DNA of 64,000 nt from Gardnerella vaginalis 1500E (GCF_000263595.1 NZ_ADES01000007.1:62001-126000); one strand, 5' to 3'; counted from the stretch's first letter, positions 1 to 9,788 are shown. Made by a program: numbers and translations. The notes: generated by a model from the sequence alone, not told the origin.

Positions 1-2
1 TT

Positions 3-1202
3 GGCACAGGCGTAATGTGGCCTGTTTTGCAAATAACCGTCTTCTCCGTATTCCCTGTTACGCGCCGCGGTATGGCTATGGGCAGCGTTGGCATGGCAAT
101 GAGCATTGCTCCAGCAATCGGCCCTACTATTGGTGGTTTGCAAACTGATATTAACGGATGGCGATCAATCTTCTGCTCTCTTACGATTATCGGCATAATT
201 TCCGTGATTTTATCGGTTCTTTTCCTGCATAATTTTGGAGAACACGATCCTAACGCTCACGCCGACTTCTTCTCGGTTGGCCTTTCAATTATTGGTTTTG
301 GCGGACTTATGTTCGGCTTCACTAATATTGAAGGATGTGGAATTGCGAATCCGCTTTCTTGGGCTCCTATGGTCGTTGGCGCTTTTGGAATTGCGTGGTT
401 TGTTATAAGACAGTTGCGAGCGCAGAAGAGTGGGCGTATACCTCTTCTAGGTCTTGGCGTGCTTAAGAATCGTTACTTTATGATTGGCACAATTTGCGCA
501 TGCTTAACTTTCTTCGCTTTTAGCTCGATTATGGTGCTTATTCCGCTTTATATTCAGTCCGACCGCGGTTTTTCTGCAACGATGAGCGGCCTGATTCTAC
601 TTCCAGGCGCTTTTGGAATGGCTATTTCGCAATATTTTGGCGGACGCATGCTGGATCGTTTCGGAGTTAGACCAGTTGCAATGGCAGGCTCTATTATTCT
701 GCTTTTTGGCACTGTAATGATGAGTCTTATTGACATGAATACGTGGATTTGGTGGATTTCTATTTGGCAATTCACTCGCCAAATTGGTATGGGGTTCTTG
801 CTTATGCCAATAACAACCTGGTCGCTTAATTGCTTGCATCCAGAAGAGCTTGGCGATGGTTCTGCAGTAACTAATACTATGCGTCAGCTTTGGGGTGCGA
901 TTGGCGCTCCTGTGCTAGTGGTTACTATGACGGTTCTAACAACGTGGCATCATACTATTACTGGCACCGGTCACGCAGCAGATGTTGCTGCCAGCATTTT
1001 TGGCGTGCAGTGGACGCTACGTATTAGCGCGATTATTACCGCTGTTATGGCACTACTGGTCATTTTTGGCGTTAAAGGTGAAGGAACAGGATCAGCGCAT
1101 AATCTTGCGCGCAGGGCAATTAATCGAATGCGCGTTCTGCATATTCCTCACGCAACAGAGCATCACGATGTTATGCACGATCACACGCATCATCAATACT
1201 AA
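3..1202 (+). CDS. MFS drug exporter, DHA2/EmrB-QacA type (5'-truncated)
   Basis: This is the C-terminal part of a major facilitator superfamily exporter of the 14-helix drug:H+ antiporter type. The frame is open to the left edge of the window, and the residues just before the first ATG (GTGVMWP) already fit this family, so the true start lies outside. Visible motifs are the antiporter motif C-like stretch SIAPAIGPTIGG near the start and a motif A-like GGRMLDRFGVRP further in, with many hydrophobic segments between. The C-terminal tail is unusually His-rich (HATEHHDVMHDHTHHQY). The gene converges on miaA; a 52-bp repeat lies between them. The substrate cannot be predicted. Confidence 0.85.
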   Translation, partial: GTGVMWPVLQITVFSVFPVTRRGMAMGSVGMAMSIAPAIGPTIGGLQTDINGWRSIFCSLTIIGIISVILSVLFLHNFGEHDPNAHADFFSVGLSIIGFGGLMFGFTNIEGCGIANPLSWAPMVVGAFGIAWFVIRQLRAQKSGRIPLLGLGVLKNRYFMIGTICACLTFFAFSSIMVLIPLYIQSDRGFSATMSGLILLPGAFGMAISQYFGGRMLDRFGVRPVAMAGSIILLFGTVMMSLIDMNTWIWWISIWQFTRQIGMGFLLMPITTWSLNCLHPEELGDGSAVTNTMRQLWGAIGAPVLVVTMTVLTTWHHTITGTGHAADVAASIFGVQWTLRISAIITAVMALLVIFGVKGEGTGSAHNLARRAINRMRVLHIPHATEHHDVMHDHTHHQY

Positions 1203-1214
1203 ATAGCTCGCAAG

Positions 1215-1318
1215 CGACATAAACTACTCACGACTGAGCAGTTTTGGCCGAATTTTGCCGAAAAAGCGGCATAAACTACTCACCACTGCGCTGTTTAGGT
1301 CGACTTTCGTTTTAGACA
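1215..1318. repeat. two tandem copies of a 52-bp repeat, convergent gene end
   Basis: Two direct units, 1215-1266 and 1267-1318, each start with a CGRCATAAACTACTCAC-like segment followed by ACTGNGC, GTTTNGG and a TCG- or CCG-type segment. The same unit recurs at 44372-44460, also between two convergent genes. Confidence 0.8.
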
Positions 1319-1324
1319 CGTAAT

Positions 1325-2320
1325 TTACTGCACAAATCCAAGATGATGCTGAGTAGCACCAGAGTCTTCGTCGTCAAACTCCCCCGCATCTGCAGCATCA
1401 ACCAACGCCATAGCAGCATCCGCAAGATCCGGACGCATAGCATCCAACCAGTGAATGCGCGCATCTCGCCCAAACCAACCCATCTGCTTGCGCGCAAGTC
1501 GACGAGTCTTCTGCGCAATATCCTCAAAAGCATCGTCCTCGCTCCACACACCATCCAAATAATCCATAATCTGCTGGTATCCGAGCGCACGAGCTGCAGT
1601 AACACCCAATCTCCCTCGAATTGTGCGCACTTCGTCCACAAAACCCTGCTCGCGCATCAACTGCGTACGCAAATTCACACGCTTATCCAAATCCTCACGA
1701 CGCAAATCCAAACCAATTTGCAGGCAATCAACCACATACTTGTACTTTGGAAGCGTTGCAGAATAAGGCTTTCCGGTAAGCTCAATCACTTCAAGCGCGC
1801 GAATTGTGCGGCGAGGATTGCGCGCATCCATATTAGCTGCAGCAATGGGATCCTTTTGCTTCAACTCATCAAACAGCGCACCCGCACCCTCTTTTCGCTC
1901 GCGCTCCTCCAAAGCCGCACGAATAGTCGCATCCGTACCCGGAAAAGTAATATCATCCACGGCAGCGCGCGCATATAATCCGGAACCGCCAACTAAAATC
2001 GGCCGCACTCCGCGCGACTGCAACTCACGAATGCACTTTCTCGCAAGATCTTGAAAACGCGCTACGGTCATAGTCTCCTCTGGATCGATAATATCCAGCA
2101 AATGATGCGGCACTTCCGCCTGTTCCTGAGCACTCGCCTTCGCTGTACCAATATCCATATGCCGGTACATTTGATACGCATCTGCATTGATGATTTCCGC
2201 GCGCACGCCGCGTTCAGCTAGTTTTTTTGCCAGCGCAATACCAAGACCTGTTTTGCCGGAAGCTGTAGGGCCTACGATTGAGATCACTTTCGGCACGTGA
2301 TTCTGCTTATTTTCCGCCAC
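1325..2320 (-). CDS. miaA: tRNA dimethylallyltransferase MiaA
   Basis: MiaA transfers a dimethylallyl group from DMAPP to N6 of A37 in tRNAs that read UNN codons. The P-loop [11 protein letters not shown] lies at the N-terminus, followed by [17 protein letters not shown], in which the family's usual DS is DA-Y, and the conserved VPHHLLDI and [10 protein letters not shown]. Length is normal for the family. The reading frame extends to 2338, but I chose the GTG at 2320 because AAGGAG lies six bases before it, inside the longer frame. A TATAAT hexamer is at 2369-2374. The gene faces the MFS gene and stands alone in this orientation. Confidence 0.95.
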   Translation of the reverse strand: MAENKQNHVPKVISIVGPTASGKTGLGIALAKKLAERGVRAEIINADAYQMYRHMDIGTAKASAQEQAEVPHHLLDIIDPEETMTVARFQDLARKCIRELQSRGVRPILVGGSGLYARAAVDDITFPGTDATIRAALEERERKEGAGALFDELKQKDPIAAANMDARNPRRTIRALEVIELTGKPYSATLPKYKYVVDCLQIGLDLRREDLDKRVNLRTQLMREQGFVDEVRTIRGRLGVTAARALGYQQIMDYLDGVWSEDDAFEDIAQKTRRLARKQMGWFGRDARIHWLDAMRPDLADAAMALVDAADAGEFDDEDSGATQHHLGFVQ

Positions 2321-2368
2321 GTCACGCTCCTTCAACACGTCACGCTTTCAATGAATATTCATCTAAAT

Positions 2369-2374
2369 ATTATA
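2369..2374 (-). promoter_or_regulatory. candidate -10 box for miaA
   Basis: On the minus strand this reads TATAAT, about 50 bases before the miaA GTG. No convincing -35 is visible 16-18 bases upstream, so this is a partial promoter call. Confidence 0.4.
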
Positions 2375-2391
2375 GTTTATATTACAATTTG

Positions 2392-2830
2392 TTTGCTGTG
2401 GCGCGAGTTTATTTTCGATATTCTTGGGTCTCGTCTATGAGTTTTGTAACTGATTTAGTTTTTCGGTTTTGACGAGGCTAGAAAATTTGTGTTTGCGTGC
2501 GTCCCGTCCTTCGTCGCCTTAACTGTTAAAGCATTCTATTGTGTTCGCCTATCATTTAACAATGTTGCTTCCTCAGTCCTCTTTTAGCACTGAACACAAT
2601 TTTTCCAGCCTCTCAACACATTAAACCGCAACACAAAACTCATAAACTCGTTAAGTTTGTTACGCAAAGTGCGTGGTTTACTAAGTGCAACTAAAGTCGC
2701 GCAATTAAGCTGCGGGTGGGTGCGACTATCTATTTTTATAGTTTGTTTAGTGCGAAAAATCTCAAATCTCACCACACGAATATCCACACAACTGAATAAC
2801 ACACAATTAAGATGTAATCCCGTGGCTGCT
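2392..2830. repeat. intergenic mosaic repeat element, copy 1
   Basis: This gap of about 500 bases between miaA and the alarmone synthetase holds no convincing gene. It shares several near-identical blocks with 43373-43850: GTGGCGCGAGTTT, CGTCCCGTCCTTCG, a TCAGTCCTCTTTTAG block, GCAATTAAGCTGCGGGTGGG, and a block of about 35 bases beginning AGTGCGAAAAATCTC (2750 onward). The block order differs between the copies, which suggests a mosaic or decayed element. Confidence 0.7.
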
Positions 2831-2840
2831 GAAACTATTC

Positions 2841-3683
2841 TTACGCCCTGCTATTTGGTGCTTCTTCAGCGCGAGGAGCGCCGTTAATATCGCGGTGAAT
2901 GCCCTGCATCTGCGCCTCAATATTTTGCAAACTGCGTGCGCAATCAAGCAAAGTCTGCGAGTGCTCGGCCAACTTTGCGTCCGGCAAACCGGACTTATAT
3001 CGCAAAGCATGCTCCAAACTAGCCCAATAATCCATTGCAATTGTGCGGAACTGCACCTCAACCGGCGTATAATGCGCGCCCGACGACAAGAATACAGGCA
3101 CGGCGTAAATCACGTGCAAACTGCGGTATCCGTTCTGCTTAGGATTTTTAATATAATCCTTGACTCGCAGCACCTGAATATCTGTTTGTTTAGAAAGGTA
3201 CTGAGCTACGGAGTACACGTCGTCGCAATAATTGCAGATTACGCGAATGCCAGCAACGTCGAAAAGATTGTCGCGTATAGAGCGCGTAGAAATTTCCAGA
3301 TTACGGCGCTGCAGCTTTTCAAAAATAGAGTGGACCGATTTAAGTCTGCGCTCCATGTGGTGAATTGGGTCATGAGAGAAGCGCACCTGGAATTCGCTGT
3401 CGAGAATCTCAAGCTTTGTGCTTATTTCGTACATTGCGCCTTCGTAAACTTGCATCATGTTTACGAATTCGTCGATTTGATCTTCCGGCAGCATTGGGGA
3501 GTTGGATTTGCCGCAGTTTGGGCAATTATGCGAAGCGTGCTCGTGTTCGTGTTGCTCGTGCGTATTTGTATTGGTATCTATATAGGTATTGTTTTCTACG
3601 CCCTGCTCACTAATTGCTTCGTTGCTGTGAAGGCGGGCGTACAATTCTGCTGCGTTTACGCGATTATGACGATCAAGTATCAC
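2841..3683 (-). CDS. small alarmone synthetase, RelA/SpoT synthetase-domain protein
   Basis: This is a (p)ppGpp synthetase of the RelQ/YjbM-like class, which has the synthetase domain but no hydrolase, TGS or ACT domain. It would transfer pyrophosphate from ATP to GDP or GTP. The core runs from about residue 72: EISTKLEILDSEF, RLKSVHSIFEKLQRR, DVAGIRVIC, KNPKQNGYRSLHV and PVEVQFRTIAMDYWASLEH. The first 70 residues are an extension with a His-rich stretch (about 42-52) and a CPNCG motif (54-58), unusual for the family and possibly metal-binding. The start is GTG; the only SD-like bases lie too close to it, and a TATTAT hexamer sits about 8 bases upstream, so a leaderless mRNA is possible. An internal ATG at residue 64 is an alternative start. 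Confidence 0.9.
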   Translation of the reverse strand: MILDRHNRVNAAELYARLHSNEAISEQGVENNTYIDTNTNTHEQHEHEHASHNCPNCGKSNSPMLPEDQIDEFVNMMQVYEGAMYEISTKLEILDSEFQVRFSHDPIHHMERRLKSVHSIFEKLQRRNLEISTRSIRDNLFDVAGIRVICNYCDDVYSVAQYLSKQTDIQVLRVKDYIKNPKQNGYRSLHVIYAVPVFLSSGAHYTPVEVQFRTIAMDYWASLEHALRYKSGLPDAKLAEHSQTLLDCARSLQNIEAQMQGIHRDINGAPRAEEAPNSRA

Positions 3684-3817
3684 GTCTTTCTATAATACTC
3701 GAGAAACTGCTAAACTGTAGGTTAATCTATAGTCTATTTGTGCAAACGTACTAAATTACGTTACAATTTTTAGCATTTTTTAAGATGCGTCAGCTAAAAT
3801 ACTATGAGAACGTTGTC

Positions 3818-3823
3818 TTGACA
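3818..3823 (+). promoter_or_regulatory. candidate -35 box upstream of the Bax-inhibitor-like gene
   Basis: A perfect TTGACA. Seventeen bases later is TGTTAA, but that overlaps the AAGGAG ribosome site, so the matching -10 is uncertain. Confidence 0.3.
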
Positions 3824-3855
3824 GCGTTTTATTTCATAGCTGTTAAGGAGAAATA

Positions 3856-4602
3856 ATGACAAACTTTACGCAAGATTATTACGGAACAGGCGCTCCTGAA
3901 GTAATCGACACTAATGCTACTTACGCTTTTGAAAAAGCAAAAAGAATTTCTGTAGGTCGCACTTACGGCGAAATGACGATTGGTCTTGCTGTGACTGCAC
4001 TGGTTGCAATGTTTACGCAAAGCAGTAATTTATTCACGCAATTTATGATCGCAACTCACGGCTGGGGCTGGATTTTGCTAATCGGCGCTCAAATTATCAT
4101 ATCTATTTTTATGGGCACTCGCATCATGAAAATGAGCACTACTACAGCGCGAGTTATGTTTTACGCTTATTCGGCGCTGACTGGTTTTACACTCAGCACG
4201 ATTTTTATGGTGTTTAGCTTAGGTTCGATTGCGCTCGTATTTGCATTAACAGCAGGATTCTTCCTTTGCTTGACTATGCTCGCGCTGACTACGAAGATGA
4301 ATCTACTTAAAGCTGGACCAATTCTTATGGTTGCGCTTATTGCGTTAGTTATTACGCAAGTTATTTTGATGTTCGTCGCTCCTGGTGCAGGCGTATTGCG
4401 AATTGTTGCAGCTATTGGAGTTCTTATTTTTGCTGGTCTTACTGCTTATGATGCGCAATCAACTCGCGCGCTTCTTGAACAGTACGCAAATCAGCCGGAA
4501 ATGGTTAAGAAACTGTCGATTTTCTGCGCTTTCCAGCTTTATTTGGACTTCATTAACATGTTCATCTATTTGCTGCAGCTGCTTGGAGATAATAGAGACT
4601 AG
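3856..4602 (+). CDS. Bax inhibitor-1/YccA family membrane protein
   Basis: This is an integral membrane protein of the Bax-inhibitor-1 (TMBIM/YccA) family with about seven hydrophobic segments over 248 residues. Family features are the segment GLTAYDAQSTRALLEQY after helix 6 and the C-terminal FQLYLDFINMFIYLLQLLG, with the conserved LYLDFINMF core. E. coli YccA modulates FtsH proteolysis and B. subtilis YetJ is a pH-sensitive calcium leak; which role applies here is unknown. AAGGAG lies six bases before the ATG. A strong hairpin terminator follows at 4624-4657. Confidence 0.9.
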   Translation: MTNFTQDYYGTGAPEVIDTNATYAFEKAKRISVGRTYGEMTIGLAVTALVAMFTQSSNLFTQFMIATHGWGWILLIGAQIIISIFMGTRIMKMSTTTARVMFYAYSALTGFTLSTIFMVFSLGSIALVFALTAGFFLCLTMLALTTKMNLLKAGPILMVALIALVITQVILMFVAPGAGVLRIVAAIGVLIFAGLTAYDAQSTRALLEQYANQPEMVKKLSIFCAFQLYLDFINMFIYLLQLLGDNRD

Positions 4603-4623
4603 TAGTTCTGATTTTCTAAACAC

Positions 4624-4657
4624 AAAAACCCTGCTGATTCGTTCGGCAGGGTTTTTA
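4624..4657. terminator. rho-independent terminator
   Basis: The stem AAAACCCTGC / GCAGGGTTTT with an 11-14 base loop and a T-run follows the Bax-inhibitor-like gene by about 20 bases. Confidence 0.85.
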
Positions 4658-4675
4658 TTATGCGCAGTATGCGCT

Positions 4676-4960
4676 AGCGATATAGGCGCTCGCTTACGAA
4701 ACTCGCGTTTTTTCGTTACTGACGCAGTCGGCACTCTGCGCGGGTAACAGATAGACTCGCTTTTTCGTTACTGACGCAGTTGACATACTGCGCGAGTAAC
4801 GCGCTCGCTACTGAGCTCAAGTTGAAAGCACACTGTGCTTTCAACTTGAGCAAGCTCGGCGCTCCGAATTGCCTTCGCGCTGCACGAATGTCTCATGACT
4901 GTTACTCCCTCAGTTCGTTGACTGCGTTAGTAACAGTATTTGAGCTGCGGCTTATACCAC
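4676..4960. repeat. cluster of imperfect hairpins plus a 37-bp perfect palindrome
   Basis: This region lies between two convergent genes and holds no gene. Two related units (about 4700-4753 and 4754-4805) share TTTTTCGTTACTGACGCAGT and end in CTGCGCGNGTAAC, so each can fold. At 4815-4851 is a perfect palindrome with an 18-bp arm (GCTCAAGTTGAAAGCACA) around a single C. A third GTTACT...AGTAAC pair lies at about 4898-4940. Confidence 0.7.
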
Positions 4961-5030
4961 ATAATATTCATCAGCTTAGCTTTACCCACTTTGGGCATAT
5001 AACCCCAGCATTGTGCGCGCGAATACAACA

Positions 5031-5062
5031 AAAGACCCCACGAGTTTCCTCGCGGGGTCTTT
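5031..5062. terminator. rho-independent terminator of tuf
   Basis: The stem AAAGACCCC / GGGGTCTTT with an inner CGAG/CTCG lies just beyond the tuf stop codon on the minus strand. The flanking A and T runs allow it to work in both directions. Confidence 0.8.
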
Positions 5063-5098
5063 GTTAAGCCTTAGCTAATACTTTCAGTTAAGAAAATA

Positions 5099-6298
5099 CT
5101 AGGCAAGAATCTTGGTCACACGACCGGAACCAACGGTACGGCCACCTTCACGAACTGCGAAGGTCAAGCCCTCTTCCATTGCGATGGCCTGGATCAACTC
5201 AACAGTGAATGTTGCGTGATCGCCTGGCTGAACCATCTCAACGCCGTCTGGCAAGGTGATAACGCCGGTGACGTCGGTGGTGCGGAAGTAGAACTGTGGG
5301 CGGTAGTTGGAGAAGAACGGCGAGTGACGGCCACCTTCGTCCTTAGTCAAGACGTAAACTTCGCCTTCGAACTTGGTGTGTGGGGTCACAGAACCTGGAG
5401 CAGCCACAACCTGGCCACGCTCAACGTCGGTACGGTTGATACCACGGAGAAGAAGACCAGTGTTATCGCCAGCTTCGGCCTCATCCATCTGCTTGTGGAA
5501 GGTCTCGATGGAGGTAACGGTGGTGGTCTGGGTTGGACGCAAGCCAACAATCTCCACTGGGGTGTTGATTGGGAGCTTACCACGCTCAACACGACCGGTA
5601 ACCACGGTACCACGACCGGAGATGGTGAACACATCTTCGATTGGCATCAAGAATGGCTTGTCAAGATCGTGAGTTGGGGTTGGAATGTACTCGTCAACAG
5701 CCTTCATGAGTTCCTTGACGGTCTCTACCCACTTGTCGTGATCTGGAGCGTCATCGTGCAAAGCACCGTATGCAGAGGTGCGGATGACTGGGCAGTCGCG
5801 ATCGAAGCCGTTTTCTTCGAGGAGATCACGAACCTCTTCTTCAACGAGGTCAATAAGCTCTGGGTCATCAACCATATCGCACTTGTTCAAAGCAACGAGG
5901 ATCTTCGGGACACCGACCTGCTTAGCGAGCAAAACGTGCTCACGGGTCTGAGCCATAGGACCATCGGTAGCAGCAACCACGAGGATTGCGCCATCCATCT
6001 GAGCAGCACCGGTGATCATGTTCTTAACGTAATCAGCGTGGCCTGGAGCGTCCACGTGAGCGTAGTGACGCTCAGCGGTCTGGTACTCGATGTGTGCGAT
6101 GTTGATGGTAATACCGCGTTCCTTCTCTTCTGGAGCGGCATCAATCTGATCGAAGTCATACTGAGGGTTCAAATCAGGATATTCGCTGTGCAGCACCTTG
6201 GAGATAGCCGCGGTCAGAGTAGTCTTGCCGTGATCAACGTGACCAATGGTACCAATGTTGACATGCGGCTTAGTACGCTCGTACTTTTCCTTTGCCAT
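5099..6298 (-). CDS. tuf: elongation factor Tu
   Basis: EF-Tu is the GTPase that delivers aminoacyl-tRNA to the ribosomal A site. G1 [10 protein letters not shown]3 DAPGHADY and G4 NKCDMV are intact. Domains 2 and 3 follow, with [18 protein letters not shown] and C-terminal [12 protein letters not shown]. The 399-residue length is standard. AGGAGG precedes the ATG closely. It is the last gene of the str operon, 168 bases after fusA; the gap holds a hairpin (6367-6410) and may carry its own promoter. Confidence 0.99.
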   Translation of the reverse strand: MAKEKYERTKPHVNIGTIGHVDHGKTTLTAAISKVLHSEYPDLNPQYDFDQIDAAPEEKERGITINIAHIEYQTAERHYAHVDAPGHADYVKNMITGAAQMDGAILVVAATDGPMAQTREHVLLAKQVGVPKILVALNKCDMVDDPELIDLVEEEVRDLLEENGFDRDCPVIRTSAYGALHDDAPDHDKWVETVKELMKAVDEYIPTPTHDLDKPFLMPIEDVFTISGRGTVVTGRVERGKLPINTPVEIVGLRPTQTTTVTSIETFHKQMDEAEAGDNTGLLLRGINRTDVERGQVVAAPGSVTPHTKFEGEVYVLTKDEGGRHSPFFSNYRPQFYFRTTDVTGVITLPDGVEMVQPGDHATFTVELIQAIAMEEGLTFAVREGGRTVGSGRVTKILA

Positions 6299-6366
6299 GT
6301 GTTTGTCCTCCTGGACGTCTCGTAGTTTGCTTCACACGAATGTGTAAAGTCTTTCGCTACATATTT

Positions 6367-6410
6367 ACTGGGTTTCTGGGTTAGGTGCCACTTCGGTGCC
6401 AGAACCCAGT
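6367..6410. other. hairpin in the fusA-tuf spacer
   Basis: ACTGGGTTTCTGG pairs with CCAGAACCCAGT, apart from one bulged T, around a loop of 19 bases. No long T-run follows on the minus strand, so it is more likely an attenuator, a processing site or an mRNA-stability hairpin than a full terminator. Confidence 0.6.
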
Positions 6411-6466
6411 CAACGTAGAAATTCTAGCGTTGACCGGGGACAGAAAACACCGAAGTAGCGTGCGCT

Positions 6467-8596
6467 TTATTCGCCGCGCTGAGCCTTAATAATCTCGTCC
6501 GAAACAGCCTTCGGGACCTCTGCGTAAGAGTCCATCTGCATGGTGAACATTGCGCGGCCCTGAGTCTTGGAACGAAGATCGCCGATGTAGCCGAACATTT
6601 CGCTCAGCGGCACCTTTGCGTCAATAACCTTAACGCCGGTTGCATCAGTCATAGACTGGATGTTACCGCGGCGAGAGTTCAAATCGCCCATGACATCGCC
6701 CATGTACTCTTCTGGAGTACGGACTTCGACTGCCATAATTGGTTCGAGAATTACCGGATTAGCCTTTGGTGCAGCTTCCTTGAAGCACATGGAACCTGCA
6801 ATCTTGAAGGCCATTTCCGAAGAATCGACATCGTGAGTCTGACCGTCGGTGACGGTTGCTTTTACGCCCACAACTGGGAAGCCAGCCAACACGCCGGATT
6901 CCATAGCTTCCTGCACACCTGAGTCGATGGAAGGAATGAATTCCTTGGTGATATGGCCGCCGGTAACTTCGTTGACGAACTGATAAGTTTCGCCAGATTC
7001 TGTGTCGAGAGGCTCGAAGTTCATCAAAACCTTTGCGAACTGACCAGAACCACCGGTCTGCTTCTTGTGAGTGTATTCCTGGTTCATAACAGCCTTGCGA
7101 ATAGTTTCGCGGTAAGCAACCTGTGGCTTACCAACATTCGCTTCGACCTTGAACTCGCGGCGCATACGATCAACGATAATGTCAAGCTGAAGCTCACCCA
7201 TACCGGAAATCAAAGTCTGACCAGATTCCTCATCGGTCTTAACCTGGAAGGTAGGATCCTCGTCAGAAAGCTTAGCCAAAGCCAAGCTCATCTTTTCCTG
7301 ATCAGCCTTCGTCTTTGGTTCCACAGCCACCTCGATAACAGGATCTGGGAAGGTCATGGATTCCAAGGAAATTGGGTTCTTCTCGTCGCACAAGGTATCA
7401 CCAGTGCTGACGTTCTTCAAACCAACGAAGGTGTAGATGTTACCAGCTTCTGCGGAATCTACAGGATTTTCCTTATCAGCATGCATCTGGAAGATCTTGC
7501 CAACGCGTTCCTTCTTGGACTTGGTGGAATCGTACACGGAATCGCCTGGCTTAACTTCGCCAGAGTAAACGCGCACGAACACGAGCTTGCCGTAGAACGG
7601 ATGGGTGGAAATCTTGAATACCAAAGCTGCAAATGGATCGGTGTTCACTGGCTTGCGGTCAATTTCAACGGACTCGTCGCCTGGCTTGAAGCCCTTAATG
7701 GATGGAACATCCTCTGGGCTTGGAAGGAAGTCAACAACAGCATCCAGCATTGGCTGAACGCCCTTATCCTTGAATGCAGAACCGCAGGTTACAGGGAAGG
7801 CTTTGCGTTCGATTGTAAGCTTACGAATACCAGCGCGCATTTCTTCTTCAGTAAGTTCGCCAGTTTCGAGATACTTCTCAACCAATTCGTCGTCAGCTTC
7901 AGCAACCTGATCCATGAGTTCAGCACGATACTCTTCTGCACGATCCTGCAAATCTGCAGGAATGTCAACGGTGTCGTAGTGAGCACCCATATCGTCCTTA
8001 ACGTCATTCCAGACGTAAGCCTTCATACGAATCAAGTCAACAACGCCAGTGAAGTCGTTTTCAGCACCGATTGGAAGCTGAATAACGAGTGGAGTTGCGC
8101 CGAGCTTCTCCTTGATGGTCTTGACGGAGTAGTAGAAGTCTGCGCCAAGCTTATCCATCTTGTTGATGAAGCAAATACGTGGAACGCTGTACTTATCTGC
8201 CTGACGCCACACGGTTTCAGACTGAGGCTCCACGCCTTCCTTACCATCGAAGACTGCAACAGCACCGTCGAGAACACGAAGGGAACGTTCCACCTCAGCG
8301 GTGAAGTCAACGTGGCCTGGGGTATCGATGATGTTGATCTGATAGCGGTCATCAACGTCGTGAGTCTGACGCTTCCAGAAGCAGGTGGTTGCAGCAGACT
8401 GAATAGTAATACCGCGTTCCTGCTCCTGAGCCATGAAGTCCATGGTAGAAGCACCATCATGAGTTTCACCGATCTTGTAATTCTTACCAGTGTAGTAAAG
8501 AATACGTTCGGTTGTAGTAGTCTTACCAGCATCGATGTGCGCCATGATGCCGATGTTACGAACCATATTCAGGTCGTTAAGCACATCTTGTGCCAT
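6467..8596 (-). CDS. fusA: elongation factor G
   Basis: EF-G is the GTPase that drives translocation and, with RRF, ribosome recycling. G1 [15 protein letters not shown], switch [13 protein letters not shown]3 DTPGHVDF and G4 [10 protein letters not shown] are present, followed by domains II-V. The 709-residue length is typical for actinobacteria. AAGGATAAG precedes the ATG. It is the third gene of rpsL-rpsG-fusA-tuf, 42 bases after rpsG. Confidence 0.99.
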   Translation of the reverse strand: MAQDVLNDLNMVRNIGIMAHIDAGKTTTTERILYYTGKNYKIGETHDGASTMDFMAQEQERGITIQSAATTCFWKRQTHDVDDRYQINIIDTPGHVDFTAEVERSLRVLDGAVAVFDGKEGVEPQSETVWRQADKYSVPRICFINKMDKLGADFYYSVKTIKEKLGATPLVIQLPIGAENDFTGVVDLIRMKAYVWNDVKDDMGAHYDTVDIPADLQDRAEEYRAELMDQVAEADDELVEKYLETGELTEEEMRAGIRKLTIERKAFPVTCGSAFKDKGVQPMLDAVVDFLPSPEDVPSIKGFKPGDESVEIDRKPVNTDPFAALVFKISTHPFYGKLVFVRVYSGEVKPGDSVYDSTKSKKERVGKIFQMHADKENPVDSAEAGNIYTFVGLKNVSTGDTLCDEKNPISLESMTFPDPVIEVAVEPKTKADQEKMSLALAKLSDEDPTFQVKTDEESGQTLISGMGELQLDIIVDRMRREFKVEANVGKPQVAYRETIRKAVMNQEYTHKKQTGGSGQFAKVLMNFEPLDTESGETYQFVNEVTGGHITKEFIPSIDSGVQEAMESGVLAGFPVVGVKATVTDGQTHDVDSSEMAFKIAGSMCFKEAAPKANPVILEPIMAVEVRTPEEYMGDVMGDLNSRRGNIQSMTDATGVKVIDAKVPLSEMFGYIGDLRSKTQGRAMFTMQMDSYAEVPKAVSDEIIKAQRGE

Positions 8597-8638
8597 ATTC
8601 TTATCCTTAGCTCTTTAAGATACCGATTATCTTGTGGA

Positions 8639-9109
8639 TTACCAGCGATAGTGAGCAAAAGCCTTGTTTGCTTCTGCCATCTTGTGGGTATCCTCGCGGC
8701 GCTTCACGGAAGCACCCAAGCCATTGGAGGCATCGAGAATTTCGTTGGCCAAACGCTCAGCCATTGTCTTCTCACGACGAACGCGAGAGAAGTCAGTAAG
8801 CCAGCGAAGGGACAATGTGTTTGCACGAGCAGGCTTAACTTCGACTGGAACCTGGTAGGTTGCGCCACCAACGCGGCGGGAACGAACCTCGAGGCTTGGA
8901 CGAATATTATCGAGAGCGCGCTTCAAAACAGAAACTGGCTCCTGCTCGGTCTTAGCCTTCACCTGCTCAAGAGCGGTGTAGACGATGTTTTCTGCGATGG
9001 ACTTCTTACCATCGAGAAGGATTTTGTTAATCAACTGAGCCACGACGGTCGAGCCGTAGATTGGATCAGGAAGCAACTGATGCTTTTTTGCAGGTCCTTT
9101 ACGTGACAT
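8639..9109 (-). CDS. rpsG: 30S ribosomal protein S7
   Basis: S7 nucleates assembly of the 30S head, binding the 3' domain of 16S rRNA. The N-terminus ([20 protein letters not shown]), [16 protein letters not shown] and the end [13 protein letters not shown] are all family-typical, and 156 residues is the usual length. It starts three bases after the rpsL stop, with GAAGGCGAAG as ribosome site inside the rpsL end, which suggests translational coupling. Confidence 0.99.
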   Translation of the reverse strand: MSRKGPAKKHQLLPDPIYGSTVVAQLINKILLDGKKSIAENIVYTALEQVKAKTEQEPVSVLKRALDNIRPSLEVRSRRVGGATYQVPVEVKPARANTLSLRWLTDFSRVRREKTMAERLANEILDASNGLGASVKRREDTHKMAEANKAFAHYRW

Positions 9110-9112
9110 GTT

Positions 9113-9484
9113 TTACTTCGCCTTCTTTGCTCCATACAGGGAACGACCCTGCTTGCGGTCCTTGACACCCTGGGTATCGAGCGCGCCACGCACGATGTGG
9201 TAACGCACACCTGGGAGATCCTTCACACGGCCACCGCGCACAAGCACAATGGAGTGCTCCTGCAAGTTATGGCCTTCGCCTGGAATATAGGCGGTTACTT
9301 CAATACCCGAGCTGAGGCGCACACGAGCAACCTTACGAAGCGCGGAATTTGGCTTCTTAGGAGTGGTGGTGTACACACGGGTGCACACGCCACGACGCAA
9401 CGGGCTACCTTTCAAGGCCAAAGTCTTTGACTTCTTAGGCTTGGCCTGACGTCCCTTACGGACGAGTTGTTCAATCGTAGGCAA
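9113..9484 (-). CDS. rpsL: 30S ribosomal protein S12
   Basis: S12 sits at the decoding centre and affects accuracy. The two lysine positions where streptomycin-resistance changes usually arise (PKKPNS and GRVKDLPG) carry the wild-type Lys. The 123-residue length is normal. The start codon is TTG, supported by GGAG eight bases upstream and by alignment of [11 protein letters not shown] with the family N-terminus. It heads the str operon; a TATAAT lies at 9705-9710. Confidence 0.98.
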   Translation of the reverse strand: MPTIEQLVRKGRQAKPKKSKTLALKGSPLRRGVCTRVYTTTPKKPNSALRKVARVRLSSGIEVTAYIPGEGHNLQEHSIVLVRGGRVKDLPGVRYHIVRGALDTQGVKDRKQGRSLYGAKKAK

Positions 9485-9704
9485 CTTAAGTTCTCCGATT
9501 CATTGATATGTTCTGTTTGGTGAAACCGCCACACTGCAGCACACCTTAAACCTGAATCGGTTAAAAGAGTAAAAGCCACAGTCCACCGGCCCGATGGCCC
9601 TTGCGCCTCCAGCCACGCATTACTGCGCACTATCTTTGGCACTTGGGATATCCCAACCTACACGCCTATCACATAAGGCATGCCGTTGGCACACACGAAT
9701 TACT

Positions 9705-9710
9705 ATTATA
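9705..9710 (-). promoter_or_regulatory. candidate -10 box of the str operon
   Basis: On the minus strand this reads TATAAT, giving an rpsL leader of about 210 bases. No good -35 is seen. The remaining bases of the 304-base gap between ftsQ and rpsL show no gene. Confidence 0.5.
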
Positions 9711-9788
9711 CACAAAACCTTGACAATGCTACTAATTAAATCTCAAAAGCAGAATCAAACCAGAATCAAACCAGAATCAAAGCAAAAT

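Noticed and set aside
5216-6325. A 369-codon open frame on the plus strand opposite tuf
   Set aside because: It mirrors the EF-Tu gene; no ribosome site and no recognisable protein.
6953-9106. A 717-codon open frame on the plus strand across fusA and rpsG
   Set aside because: It is antisense to two certain translation genes, shows no family features, and reflects their codon bias.
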